Numbered from the stretch's first letter, positions 1 through 7,931 are shown. The stretch: 23,874 nt of DNA from an uncultured Eggerthellaceae bacterium (GCA_947565915.1 CANOHY010000028.1:1-23874); one strand, 5' to 3'. Numbers and translations are program-made. The notes: generated by a model not told the origin, from the letters alone.

Positions 1-81
1 CCATTGGCACCCCAGTTCGCCCTGACCCCATTGGCACCCCAGTTCGCCCTGACCCCATTGGCACCCCAGTTCGCCCTGACC
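1..81. repeat. 27-bp tandem repeat, three exact copies
   Basis: Three identical 27-bp units lie head to tail at 1-27, 28-54 and 55-81, and the array may continue beyond the left edge. Each unit, read on the minus strand, contains two TGGGGT elements (TGGGGTCAGG and TGGGGTGCC). Because 27 is a multiple of three, the array stays open in the glmU frame and artificially lengthens that reading frame upstream. There are no spacers between units, so it is not a CRISPR array. GGGGTCAG-type repeats are known near REP-associated (Y1/RAYT) transposases in other bacteria; that link is only a guess here. Confidence 0.9.
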
Positions 82-108
82 CAGGCAATCTTTCATAGGA
101 AGCTCATT

Positions 109-114
109 TATACT
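109..114 (+). promoter_or_regulatory. possible -10 element for glmU
   Basis: TATACT lies 43 bp before the chosen glmU start, in the AT-richer stretch just after the tandem repeat. No convincing -35 hexamer is found 16-18 bp upstream, so the assignment rests on the -10 match and position only. Confidence 0.3.
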
Positions 115-142
115 AGAAGCAATCAGCCTATGCGAAGCGAGT

Positions 143-148
143 GGAAGG
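143..148 (+). promoter_or_regulatory. glmU ribosome binding site (decides start)
   Basis: GGAAGG sits 8 nt before the ATG at 157. The frame is open from position 4 and has another ATG at 130, but only the 157 start has a well-spaced Shine-Dalgarno sequence. It also gives the usual family length. Confidence 0.6.
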
Positions 149-156
149 TCGTGCGC

Positions 157-1554
157 ATGAATGCAGCCTCAGGTCGCAGCGCCGCCATCGTGTTGGCGGC
201 CGGTGCGGGAACGCGAATGAAATCGAAGAAGCCGAAGGTGGCGCATGCTCTTCTGGGCAAGCCGTTGGTGAACTGGGTAATCGACGCTGCGCGCGAAGCC
301 GGGGTCGATGACGTAGTGGCGGTGGTTGGCCACGAAAAGGAACAGGTCATCCCGTTGGTGCAGGATGCGACTCGCATCGTGGAGCAGCCTGATCGCAAGG
401 GCACGGCCGATGCTGTTTCCGTATGCGCATCTGCGCTTGCAGGATTTGATGGCTCGCTTTTGGTGCTTTCGGGCGATTGCCCGCTCATCACTGCGAAGAC
501 AATAGCCGTCCTTGCGGCGATGCGCGAGCAGAATGACGCTGCCGTGGTGGTGCTCACCATGCATCCTGAAGATCCAACAGGCTATGGGCGCATCGTGCGA
601 GACGCTGATGGTCAGGTGGCGCGCATCGTAGAGCAAAAGGATGCCACGCCCGAGGAAGCGGCCCTAGGCGAGTGCAACTCAGGCTTCTACTGCTTCGACG
701 CACAGCTGCTCTTCGATGCGCTCTCGCAGGTAGATTCCAACAACGCCCAAGGCGAGTTCTACCTGACCGATGTCATCGAGATAGCGCGCAAGGCGGGACG
801 CAAGGTGTTGGCGCTTGAGGCGCAGGATAACAGCGAATGCTTGGGCGTGAACTCGCGCATCCAGCTTGCCGAGGCTACGCGCATCGCCCAGCAGCGCATC
901 AACGAACGCCATATGGCCAACGGCGTGACCATGTGGGCGCCCGAGCTGGTTTGGATTGGCCCCGACGTGAGCATCGACGCCGATGTGGAGCTGCTGCCAG
1001 AGGTCTACCTGATGGGCGCCACATCCATTGGCGAGGGCAGCGTGGTGGGTCCGAACACGCGCCTGACCAATACCCAAGTGGGCCGCGATTGCACGATCGA
1101 CGAGACGGTGGCCAACGAGGCGCAGATCGACAACTCGGTGAAGTGCGGGCCGCGTGCGTATTTGCGCCCAGGCACGCATATGTGCGATGGCTCGAAAGCG
1201 GGCACGCACGTGGAGATAAAGAAGTCCACCATCGGCGCCGGTTCGAAGGTGCCTCATCTGAGCTATGTGGGCGATACGTTCATGGGAAGCGACGTGAACG
1301 TGGGCGCCGGCTCTATCACGTGCAACTACGATGGCAAGCACAAGTTCGCCACGGTAATAGGAAACGGCGTGTTCGTGGGCAGCTCCACCATGCTGGTGGC
1401 GCCTGTCACCGTGGGAAACGGCGCAGTGATAGGCGCAGGGTCGGTGATCACCAAGGACGTGGGCACCGATGCGCTTGCCCTCACGCGTCCCGAGCAGAAG
1501 GAGTTCGAGGGCTGGGCAGCGCGCCGTCGCCAGGAGTTCGCCGACGAGGACTAG
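157..1554 (+). CDS. glmU: bifunctional UDP-N-acetylglucosamine pyrophosphorylase / glucosamine-1-phosphate N-acetyltransferase
   Basis: GlmU acetylates glucosamine-1-phosphate and then transfers UMP to it, giving UDP-GlcNAc for peptidoglycan in the cytoplasm. The 465-residue product has the normal length. The N-terminal uridyltransferase domain opens with the nucleotide-binding motif LAAGAGTRM, followed by KPKVAH. The C-terminal half is a left-handed beta-helix hexapeptide domain with RPGTH, KKSTIGAGSKVPHLSYVGD (containing the probable catalytic His), and GAGSITCNYDG, as in the E. coli acetyltransferase site. The start at 157 is preferred over the longer open frame because the extension only encodes the tandem repeat and lacks a ribosome site. 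A 329-bp gap precedes prs, so the two may be transcribed separately. Confidence 0.96.
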   Translation: MNAASGRSAAIVLAAGAGTRMKSKKPKVAHALLGKPLVNWVIDAAREAGVDDVVAVVGHEKEQVIPLVQDATRIVEQPDRKGTADAVSVCASALAGFDGSLLVLSGDCPLITAKTIAVLAAMREQNDAAVVVLTMHPEDPTGYGRIVRDADGQVARIVEQKDATPEEAALGECNSGFYCFDAQLLFDALSQVDSNNAQGEFYLTDVIEIARKAGRKVLALEAQDNSECLGVNSRIQLAEATRIAQQRINERHMANGVTMWAPELVWIGPDVSIDADVELLPEVYLMGATSIGEGSVVGPNTRLTNTQVGRDCTIDETVANEAQIDNSVKCGPRAYLRPGTHMCDGSKAGTHVEIKKSTIGAGSKVPHLSYVGDTFMGSDVNVGAGSITCNYDGKHKFATVIGNGVFVGSSTMLVAPVTVGNGAVIGAGSVITKDVGTDALALTRPEQKEFEGWAARRRQEFADED

Positions 1555-1883
1555 GCCTGCATGCGAGTGCGCGCTTGAGGTGCGCATCGTGTACCTGATG
1601 GATACTCGCAGCTAGATTCTGGCTTGCGGAGGGATGCTCTTTGAGCCGCTTGCGCAGCCGGACAAGATTGCGCAGGTTCGGTGCAGCTTTGCCGGCGAGC
1701 AGCTGTAGGCGAAAGGGGCATACCACCGCAAGCATGTATCCGGCCATTCTCTCTTGGCTGCAATCCTCCTTTGGTTTCTTAGGAATTCTCGAAGCTTGCG
1801 TCGGAGTAGCGTTACACTGGTTTCTAACAGGGAAATCCACCTTAAACGCAGCACGCATGAGCCGCTACTTCCAAGGAGCATCC
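1555..1883. other. 329-bp intergenic region between glmU and prs
   Basis: I see no convincing gene here. The upstream part of the long open frame from 1641 is arginine-rich with no domain, and looks like read-through of GC-rich DNA. A TACACT at 1813-1818 could serve as a -10 for prs, but no matching -35 is visible. No clear intrinsic terminator follows glmU. Confidence 0.5.
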
Positions 1884-2855
1884 ATGGCTGAGATGGAAAA
1901 GACAATGGCCGTTTTCTCGGGTTCTTCCAACCCCAAGCTTGCCGAGGCAATCGCAAAGAACCTGAACGTCGAGCTTGGCAACATCAAGTTGGAGAAGTTC
2001 AGCAACGGCGAGATATACGCGCGCTTCTTGCAGAACGTGCGCGGTGCCGATGTGTTTCTCATCCAAAGCGTGGCGGGCGAACATGTGAATGACGCTCTGA
2101 TGGAGCTGCTCATCATGGCCGATGCCGCCAAACGTGCCAGCGCTCGTAGCATCACCGCGGTTGTGGCGCACTACGGTTATGCGCGCCAGGACCGCAAGGC
2201 CACGGCTCGCGAGCCCATCACGGCCAAGCTGGTGGCCGACCTCATGCAGACCGCGGGCATCGATCGCGTGATGTCCATCGACTTGCATCAAGGCCAGATC
2301 CAGGGCTTCTTCGACATTCCGGTCGACCACCTGACGGCGCTTTCCATCTTCGCCGACTACTTCAAGGCGAAGAACTTCGAGCCGGGCAAGCTTTGCATCG
2401 TGAGCCCCGACGTAGGGCGCGCCAAGGCGGCCAAGAAGCTCTCTGACATGCTCGATGCCGACCTCGCCATCATGCACAAGGGACGCCCGGGCCACAACAA
2501 GGCCGAGATCACTGCCCTCATCGGCGATGTGAAGGGCAAGATCTGCATCCTGAACGACGACATGATCGATACCGGCGGCTCGGTCGTAGCCGCCGTGGAC
2601 ACGCTGCGCAACAACGGTGCCGAAGAGGTGTACGTGTGCGCGACGCATCCAGTGTTCAGCGGCCCTGGCCTTGAGCGCATGGCGAACTTGGATGCTGCCG
2701 AGGTGGTGGTATGCGACACCATTCCCGTGCCGATGGAGTACCAAACGGGCAAGATCAAGCTGGTTTCGGTGGCGCCGCTGTTCGCCAGTGCCATCCAGCG
2801 CGTGTTCAACAACGACTCGGTGAGCGAGCTCTTCGACCCCGACTTCGCCTGCTAG
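1884..2855 (+). CDS. prs: ribose-phosphate pyrophosphokinase (PRPP synthetase)
   Basis: The enzyme makes 5-phosphoribosyl-1-pyrophosphate from ribose-5-phosphate and ATP, feeding nucleotide, histidine and tryptophan synthesis. The 323-residue product is standard length. Visible family signatures are FSGSSNPKLA at the N-terminus, the FSNGEIYARF segment, the flexible-loop region HYGYARQDRKATAREPI, SIDLHQGQIQGFFDIPVDHL, and the PRPP-binding loop NDDMIDTGGS near the C-terminus. The ATG at 1884 is preceded by AAGGAG at 1873-1878. The longer frame from 1641 has no comparable site and adds unrelated sequence. pth follows after 15 bp, so the two are probably cotranscribed; glmU-prs-pth order is common in Gram-positive bacteria. 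Confidence 0.96.
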   Translation: MAEMEKTMAVFSGSSNPKLAEAIAKNLNVELGNIKLEKFSNGEIYARFLQNVRGADVFLIQSVAGEHVNDALMELLIMADAAKRASARSITAVVAHYGYARQDRKATAREPITAKLVADLMQTAGIDRVMSIDLHQGQIQGFFDIPVDHLTALSIFADYFKAKNFEPGKLCIVSPDVGRAKAAKKLSDMLDADLAIMHKGRPGHNKAEITALIGDVKGKICILNDDMIDTGGSVVAAVDTLRNNGAEEVYVCATHPVFSGPGLERMANLDAAEVVVCDTIPVPMEYQTGKIKLVSVAPLFASAIQRVFNNDSVSELFDPDFAC

Positions 2856-2870
2856 GGGAGCCGAGCGTCC

Positions 2871-3437
2871 ATGGCTGATTACGTGATAGTCGGACTGGGG
2901 AATCCAGGTTCCGAATACGAGAAAACCCGCCACAACGCGGGTTTTCGTACCATTGACGCCCTGGCTGACGAGATGGGCGCCCGCTACTGGAAGAACGAGT
3001 GCGGCGCGCTCATGGCCAGGGGCACCTACCATGGCAACGAGGTCATCCTGGCCAAGCCCCAGAGCTTCATGAACGTCTCCGGCGGCCCGGTGAAGAAGCT
3101 GCTCGACGGCTACGGCGTGGAACCCGCCCATCTGATCGTGGTGCACGATGAACTCGACATTCCCTCGGGCAGCGTGAAGGTGAAGTTCGGTGGCGGCCAT
3201 GCGGGCCACAACGGCCTGCGCTCCATCTGCGACAAGCTCGGCACGCGCGACTGGTTCCGCGTGCGTTGCGGCATCGGGCGCCCGCCTGGGCGCATGGACG
3301 TGGCCGACTTCGTGCTCTCGGTGCCTCGCGGCGAGCAGGCAGACGAGTTCGACCAAGCTGTAGACAAGGCCGCGCAAGCTGTGAAGTCGCTCATCGACAA
3401 CGGCCTGGAGAAGACGCAGCAGGCGTTCAATGGTTAG
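2871..3437 (+). CDS. pth: peptidyl-tRNA hydrolase
   Basis: Pth cleaves the ester bond of peptidyl-tRNAs released from stalled ribosomes, recycling tRNA. The 188-residue protein has the complete family layout: GLGNPG at residues 8-13, the catalytic histidine in TRHNAGF (H21), KPQSFMNVSG, and the lid region HDELDIPSG followed by GGGHAGHNGLRSI. GGGGAG at 2855-2860 overlaps the prs stop and sits 10 nt before the ATG. The downstream gene is an MFS transporter rather than mfd, which often follows pth in Gram-positive genomes. A hairpin and degenerate repeats separate the two. Confidence 0.96.
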   Translation: MADYVIVGLGNPGSEYEKTRHNAGFRTIDALADEMGARYWKNECGALMARGTYHGNEVILAKPQSFMNVSGGPVKKLLDGYGVEPAHLIVVHDELDIPSGSVKVKFGGGHAGHNGLRSICDKLGTRDWFRVRCGIGRPPGRMDVADFVLSVPRGEQADEFDQAVDKAAQAVKSLIDNGLEKTQQAFNG

Positions 3438-3455
3438 CGTTGGATCCGCGGAGGA

Positions 3456-3478
3456 AACCCAGCAGTACCGGCTGGGTT
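3456..3478 (+). terminator. hairpin after pth, possible terminator without T-run
   Basis: An exact 8-bp stem AACCCAGC / GCTGGGTT encloses a 7-nt loop, starting 19 bp after the pth stop. No T-tract follows, so it may be a Rho-dependent or processing structure. It could also be a by-product of the GCTGGG repeat cluster that begins inside its right arm. Confidence 0.4.
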
Positions 3479-3543
3479 GGCGCAAGCTGGGCTGGCATCG
3501 GCTGGGCAAGTGCCGGCTGGGCAAGCCTCGGCTGGGCAGGATG
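3469..3543. repeat. degenerate GCTGGG-core short repeats
   Basis: Five CGGCTGGG-like units follow each other. The last three are regular 15-bp copies (3499-3513, 3514-3528, 3529-3543) sharing CGGCTGGGCA; the first two (from 3469 and 3486) are diverged and 17 and 13 bp long. The array ends at the ribosome binding site of the next gene. It could be slippage-prone DNA or spacing between genes; no function is evident. Confidence 0.7.
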
Positions 3544-3553
3544 CAGGTGAGTC

Positions 3554-4948
3554 ATGGCTAAGGCTAAGGCTAAGCTGCAGGTTGCAAAGGGCACGTATGC
3601 CCTGTTCGCATTGCTGGTCCTCGGTGCAGCGCTCGGGAATCTATCGCAGACGGGCGTGAATGCGCTGCTGGAATCGGCCATGGCCGACCTCGGCGTGAGC
3701 ATGCAAGCGGGCCAGTGGCTTTCCACGGGATACATGCTGGTGATGGGCATTGCCGTGCCGCTTGCCACCTATCTTTACGAGAAGCTCACGGTGAAGGCGT
3801 ACACCATCTTGAGCTATGCGCTCATCGTTGCGGGGTCGCTTTTGGATGTGGTTGCGCCCGAGTTCGTGCTGATGATGACGGGGCGCATCGCGCAAGCGGT
3901 GGGCGTGGGCTTCTTCATTCCCGCCATGCAGACGGTGGCCATGACGCGCTTCCCGCCGGGCTATCAGGCCACGGCCATGGGCATTGCCGGCATCGCACTG
4001 GGGTTTGCACCTAACGTGGGCCCAACCCTCGGCGGCTTCATGGACACCCTGTTCGGTTGGCGCAGCTTCTCGTTCGTGCTGTTCTTGACTAGCGCGCTTC
4101 TGCTGGTGGCATCGCTTGCCCTCGTGCGTCCCGAGCCGTCCCACGAGGCCGACCTGCGCTTCGAGAAGGTGTCGTTCGTCTACAGCGTGCTGGGCTTCGG
4201 AGGCTTGTTGCTGGGCCTTTCGCAGGCAAGCTCCTATGGGCTGCTCAGTTGGTGGTTCTGGGGTCCCATTGCTGTTGGCGTGGTGTTCTTGGTGCTGTTC
4301 GTGCGCCGTCAGAACAAGCTGGCAGAGCCTTTCTTGGACATGCGCATATTCGAGTCGAAGACGTTTGTGGGCGGCCTGGTGGCAGTGGGCTTCCTGTTCG
4401 CCAGCTTCATGGGCATCACGTTGGCCATACCGCAATACGTGCAGAACGTGCTGGGCGGAACCTCGCTCGATGCAGGATTGATCATGCTGCCGAGTGTGTT
4501 CGTGGCGCTTCTGGTCAACCCCCTTGCAGGCGTGCTCGCCGATAAGACCAGTCCACGGTTGGTGTGCCTCATATTCGGCATGATTCTTGTTGTGGGCTCG
4601 ATTGGAAGCATCTTCTGCGTACGGCCCGATGGCATGATGGCGCTCGCTATCTTCCAGACCATTCGCGCAACGGGCGTGTCGGGTCTCATCGGACCCACCA
4701 TGACGTACGCGCTTTCTGGGCTCACTGGCCCGCTGGTGGCGCATGGCAGCACGGCGTCGGTTATCGTGCGCCAAGTTGCGGGGACGTTCGGCACGGCAAT
4801 CATCGTGCTATGCATCATGATGTGCCAACCGCTTGTGGCGTCGGGTGCTCAGGGAGTCGACTTCCCCTACGTGGTGGCCTTCGAATTCTCAGCGGTGATG
4901 GCTGCATGCGTTTTGGCGACCGTTGTGCTCGCCGTGAGGAAGCGCTAG
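3554..4948 (+). CDS. MFS transporter, DHA2/EmrB-like drug:proton antiporter family
   Basis: This 464-residue, very hydrophobic protein is the right size for a 14-helix major facilitator of the EmrB/QacA type, which exports drugs or organic anions in exchange for protons. The first half carries WLSTGYML (residues 55-62), typical of this family, and the antiporter motif C as GFAPNVGPTLGG (150-161). GRIAQAVGVGFFIPAMQ lies between them. The N-terminus MAKAKAK is encoded by a short AAGGCT repeat. AGGTGA at 3545-3550 sets the ATG at 3554. The substrate cannot be inferred; the neighbours are housekeeping genes, not a biosynthetic cluster. Confidence 0.85.
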   Translation: MAKAKAKLQVAKGTYALFALLVLGAALGNLSQTGVNALLESAMADLGVSMQAGQWLSTGYMLVMGIAVPLATYLYEKLTVKAYTILSYALIVAGSLLDVVAPEFVLMMTGRIAQAVGVGFFIPAMQTVAMTRFPPGYQATAMGIAGIALGFAPNVGPTLGGFMDTLFGWRSFSFVLFLTSALLLVASLALVRPEPSHEADLRFEKVSFVYSVLGFGGLLLGLSQASSYGLLSWWFWGPIAVGVVFLVLFVRRQNKLAEPFLDMRIFESKTFVGGLVAVGFLFASFMGITLAIPQYVQNVLGGTSLDAGLIMLPSVFVALLVNPLAGVLADKTSPRLVCLIFGMILVVGSIGSIFCVRPDGMMALAIFQTIRATGVSGLIGPTMTYALSGLTGPLVAHGSTASVIVRQVAGTFGTAIIVLCIMMCQPLVASGAQGVDFPYVVAFEFSAVMAACVLATVVLAVRKR

Positions 4949-4992
4949 GCAATCGAGGCAGGCTTCGCATCAGGCGATTCGCGCAAGTTGCT

Positions 4993-5084
4993 GCTGGTTG
5001 CTTGGGGCGATCTTTGCGTTAGCTGGATTGAGCGGGCTTGCCAAGGCCGACGCGCGCTGCCCGAAGACATGCCAAGCAACCAGC
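4993..5084. repeat. 13-bp perfect inverted repeat upstream of aspS
   Basis: GCTGGTTGCTTGG at 4993-5005 is exactly complementary to CCAAGCAACCAGC at 5072-5084, with 66 nt between. A smaller nested CGGGC/GCCCG pair is also present. The element fills much of the 205-bp gap between the MFS gene and aspS and lies just upstream of a TACAAT -10 candidate. It may act as a terminator for the MFS gene (no T-run), a regulatory structure or a degenerate small mobile element. No T-box specifier or AGGGTGG antiterminator motif is present. Confidence 0.65.
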
Positions 5085-5105
5085 GCTGTTCGCAGTCAGG
5101 TGCGC

Positions 5106-5111
5106 TACAAT
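5106..5111 (+). promoter_or_regulatory. possible -10 element for aspS
   Basis: TACAAT in the context CGCTACAAT lies 43 bp before the aspS start. The same CGCTACAAT string precedes the gene at 12.5 kb. No good -35 is visible at normal spacing. Confidence 0.4.
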
Positions 5112-5153
5112 GAATCAGTTTGCGAATAGGCGTTCTCAAGGAGCTAAACGATC

Positions 5154-6932
5154 ATGACCGATTTCCTCAACGAATACTGCATGCATAGCGTCACCTGCGG
5201 CCAGCTGCGTGGCTGCGACGTGGGCCAAGACGTCACACTTACCGGATGGGCGTGGCATAACCGCGATCACGGTGGCCTGATCTTCGTGGACCTGCGCGAC
5301 CGCACGGGCTATGTGCAGGTGGTCATCGACCCCGATTGCGTGACGCCCGACGAGTTCGCCACCGCCGAGCACTTCAGCCGCGAGGACGTGCTGAAGATCC
5401 GGGGCACCGTGCGCATGCGCGACGCTGAGGCTATCAACCCCAACATGGAGACGGGCGAGATAGAGGTGCTGGCCCACAGCTTGCAGGTGCTCAACAAGGC
5501 GAAGACGCCGCCGTTCAGCATCGAGGACGGCATCGAGACTGACGAGACCACGCGCATGAAGTGGCGCTACCTGGATATACGCCGCCCGGAGATGCTCGCG
5601 AACCTGAAGCTGCGCCACGAGGTGGTCACGGCGCTGCGCAAGGCTCTGAACGAGCGCGGCTTCCTGGAGATCGAGACGCCCATCTTGGCGAATTCCACTC
5701 CCGAGGGCGCGCGCGACTTCCTGGTGCCCAGCCGTCCGAACCCCGGCAAGTTCTATGCGCTGCCGCAAAGCCCGCAGCAGTTCAAGCAGATGCTGATGAT
5801 GGGCGGCGTAGAGCGCTATTACCAAGTGGCACGTTGCTTCCGCGACGAGGACCTGCGTGCCGATCGCCAACCCGAGTTCACCCAGATTGACATTGAGATG
5901 TCGTTCGTGGAGGGCGACGACGTCATCGACATGATGGAAGACGTCATGCGCGAGACGCTGGAGGCAGTGGGCGTGCAGCAGAGCTGGCCGTTGCCGCGCA
6001 TGCCCTATGCCGAGGCCATGGAGCGCTTTGGGTGCGACCGTCCCGACATCCGCTTCGGCATGGAGCTCGTGAACCTCACCGACATCGTGCGCGGGTGCGG
6101 TTTCGGCGTGTTCTCGAAGGCCGTGGATGCGGGCGGCGTGGTGAAGGCCATCAACGCGCGCGGGGCCGGCAACTGGTCGCGCGGCGAGGTGGAGAAGCTT
6201 GCCGAGATTGCTGCCGAGAACGGCGCCCAGGGCATGGCATGGATCGCCTTCACCAGCGAGGGCGACGAGAAGAGCCCCATCATCAAGTTCTTCGAGCCGG
6301 AGGTCTACGAGGAGCTGAAGAAGGCCATGGATGCGCAGCCGGGCGACTTGCTGCTGTTCGCTGCCGCCAAGCCTGAGGTGGCCAACGCGGTGCTCTCGGC
6401 CTTGCGCCTGCATATGGCCCAGGCGCTCGACGTTCCCCGCGAGGGTCACGCGCTGCTGTGGGTGGTGAATTTCCCCATGTTCAAGTACGACGAGGACGAG
6501 AAGAAGTACGCCGCCGAGCATCATCCGTTCACGATGCCCCATGAGGAGGACATCGAGAAGATCGAGACCGACCCGCTGAACATCGGCAGCTACTCCTACG
6601 ACCTGGTGATGGATGGCTTCGAAGCTGGTGGTGGCACCATCCGTATCCACGATGCCGAGCTGCAGCGTCGGGTGCTGCGCCGTTTGGGCTTGACCGACGA
6701 GGACATCGACGAGAAGTTCGGCCATCTGATCAACGCGCTTGAGCTGGGCGCGCCGCCGCATGGTGGCATTGCGCTGGGGCTCGACCGCTTGGTCATGCTG
6801 ATCGCTGGTAAGGATTCCATTCGCGACGTGATCGCCTTCCCGAAGACCAGCAGTGCGGCCGACCCCATGACCGGTGCCCCTTCCGAAGTGACGCCGCGCC
6901 AGTTGAAGGAAGTCTCGCTGCGCAAGCTGTAA
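5154..6932 (+). CDS. aspS: aspartyl-tRNA synthetase (possibly Asp/Asn non-discriminating)
   Basis: This class IIb synthetase attaches aspartate to tRNA. The 592-residue protein is bacterial-type length, with an N-terminal OB-fold anticodon domain, the catalytic core and the bacterial GAD insertion. Class II motifs are visible: FLEIETP (motif 1) followed by STPEGARDF, RCFRDEDLRADRQPEFTQ from residue 227 (motif 2), and GLDRLVML from residue 542 (motif 3). AAGGAG at 5138-5143 lies 10 nt before the ATG at 5154; a later Met (residue 10) has no better site. His39 in NRDHGG is at the position where non-discriminating bacterial enzymes carry His and discriminating ones such as E. coli carry Leu. It may therefore also charge tRNA-Asn. 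Confidence 0.96.
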   Translation: MTDFLNEYCMHSVTCGQLRGCDVGQDVTLTGWAWHNRDHGGLIFVDLRDRTGYVQVVIDPDCVTPDEFATAEHFSREDVLKIRGTVRMRDAEAINPNMETGEIEVLAHSLQVLNKAKTPPFSIEDGIETDETTRMKWRYLDIRRPEMLANLKLRHEVVTALRKALNERGFLEIETPILANSTPEGARDFLVPSRPNPGKFYALPQSPQQFKQMLMMGGVERYYQVARCFRDEDLRADRQPEFTQIDIEMSFVEGDDVIDMMEDVMRETLEAVGVQQSWPLPRMPYAEAMERFGCDRPDIRFGMELVNLTDIVRGCGFGVFSKAVDAGGVVKAINARGAGNWSRGEVEKLAEIAAENGAQGMAWIAFTSEGDEKSPIIKFFEPEVYEELKKAMDAQPGDLLLFAAAKPEVANAVLSALRLHMAQALDVPREGHALLWVVNFPMFKYDEDEKKYAAEHHPFTMPHEEDIEKIETDPLNIGSYSYDLVMDGFEAGGGTIRIHDAELQRRVLRRLGLTDEDIDEKFGHLINALELGAPPHGGIALGLDRLVMLIAGKDSIRDVIAFPKTSSAADPMTGAPSEVTPRQLKEVSLRKL

Positions 6933-6987
6933 TTGGCAAGTTTTTGTAAAGCCTTGCCGCGCGCTACGCGCTACGTGCGATATGCCG

Positions 6988-6993
6988 TATACT
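6988..6993 (+). promoter_or_regulatory. possible -10 element for the SRP RNA gene
   Basis: TATACT lies about 17 bp before the predicted 5' end of the SRP RNA stem, close to the right distance for a promoter. The -35 region is not recognisable. Confidence 0.4.
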
Positions 6994-7009
6994 CTTCCAT
7001 GAAGTTCGA

Positions 7010-7114
7010 GTGCCTCGAAAGGACTAGGACGGCGCCAAGTTCCGAACCTGGTCAGGTCCGGAAGGAAGCAGCCATAAGGGACCGCTGACGAGCGTCCTGG
7101 TCTTTTCGGGGCAC
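7010..7114 (+). ncRNA. ffs: small signal recognition particle RNA (4.5S RNA)
   Basis: The RNA pairs with Ffh to target nascent membrane and secreted proteins. The conserved apical region is present: GGTCAGGTCCGGAAGGAAGC followed by AGCCATAAGG. The ends form one continuous 22-bp stem between 7010-7031 and 7093-7114, with only G-U wobbles. That defines a transcript of about 105 nt of the short bacterial type without an Alu domain. A TTTCTT tail follows directly, so the closing stem can act as its terminator. The gene sits a few genes upstream of dnaX and recR, a synteny seen in many bacteria. Confidence 0.95.
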
Positions 7115-7162
7115 TTTCTTGCGCTTGGGCTGAAGCCCACGCTTCATGAGCGAAGGAACTGC

Positions 7163-7843
7163 ATGGGATTCATCAACTTCATCATCAGCTTCTTGCACGA
7201 TCCGCGCACCTATATCGCCGCATGGATACTGGCGCTGGGGCCCGTGGTAGTGTATTGCCCCTTGTTCTTGGTGGTGTTCATCGAGACCGGCGTGGTGTTC
7301 TTCCCGTTCCTGCCAGGCGATTCGCTGCTCTTCGCATGTGGGGTGTTCAGCGCCGACGGCTGGGGGCTCAACCTGTTCGTGACGCTCATCGTGTTCTATG
7401 CCGCGGCCATTTTGGGCAATACGTCGAACTATTGGATTGCGCGGTTCTTTGGCAGGCGCATCATCGATTCGGGCAAGGTTAAGGCGCTCACGCCCGAGCG
7501 CATGGCCAAGCTCGATCATTTCTTCGAGCGCTATGGCGGGCTTACCATCATCATCACGCGCTTCATGCCGTTCTTCCGCACCTTCGCGCCCTTCATCGCG
7601 GGCACCGGGCATATGAACTTTGCGAAGTTCACGCTGTTCAACGCTATTGGCGGCATCGCTTGGGTGTCGCTCTTCGTGTTGGTGGGCTACTTCTTCGGAG
7701 GCGTGCCATTCGTTCAGGATCACTTCAGCACCATTGTGATGGCCATCATCATCGTTTCCGTGCTCCCGGCCATCTTCGGCGCTCTCAAGGGCGTGCTCAA
7801 TGCGCGAAAGCGTCCCGTCCAAACGCCCGAGGAAGGCGAGTAG
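7163..7843 (+). CDS. DedA family membrane protein (VTT/SNARE-associated domain)
   Basis: DedA proteins are polytopic inner-membrane proteins; some members flip undecaprenyl phosphate or phosphatidylethanolamine across the membrane. The 226-residue product has typical length and the family signatures FPFLPGDSLLFACG in the first half and TRFMPFFRTFAPFIAGTGHM in the second, between hydrophobic helices. The C-terminus RKRPVQTPEEGE is charged and probably cytoplasmic. GAAGGA at 7152-7157 sets the start at 7163. The gene lies between ffs and dnaX on the same strand with short gaps. Which lipid it handles cannot be told. Confidence 0.93.
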   Translation: MGFINFIISFLHDPRTYIAAWILALGPVVVYCPLFLVVFIETGVVFFPFLPGDSLLFACGVFSADGWGLNLFVTLIVFYAAAILGNTSNYWIARFFGRRIIDSGKVKALTPERMAKLDHFFERYGGLTIIITRFMPFFRTFAPFIAGTGHMNFAKFTLFNAIGGIAWVSLFVLVGYFFGGVPFVQDHFSTIVMAIIIVSVLPAIFGALKGVLNARKRPVQTPEEGE

Positions 7844-7866
7844 GCTACAAGCGCAAGTTGTTGGCA

Positions 7867-7872
7867 TATACT
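7867..7872 (+). promoter_or_regulatory. possible -10 element for dnaX
   Basis: TATACT in GGCATATACTGAAAC lies 60 bp before the dnaX start. A nearly identical GGCATACTGAAAC occurs at 13329-13341 before the candidate small RNA. The -35 box is unclear. Confidence 0.35.
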
Positions 7873-7931
7873 GAAACGCATCGCATTCATTGTCGTTGTG
7901 CACGTCGCCGCTCGTTTCGAAAGGGGCCGCT

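Noticed and set aside
1..81. CRISPR array at the left edge
   Set aside because: The 27-bp units are directly adjacent with no spacers and no cas genes are visible.
1842..3524. 560-codon minus-strand open frame opposite prs and pth
   Set aside because: It lies antisense to two certain genes and its product is rich in His, Arg, Ala and Val with no domain. This is the usual shadow of GC-rich codon bias.
4949..5153. T-box riboswitch upstream of aspS
   Set aside because: No AGGGTGGNACCGCG antiterminator motif or specifier structure; only an inverted repeat is present.
6935..6958. GGCAAG/CTTGCC hairpin as terminator after aspS
   Set aside because: The T-run lies in the loop rather than after the stem, and the stem is only 6 bp.
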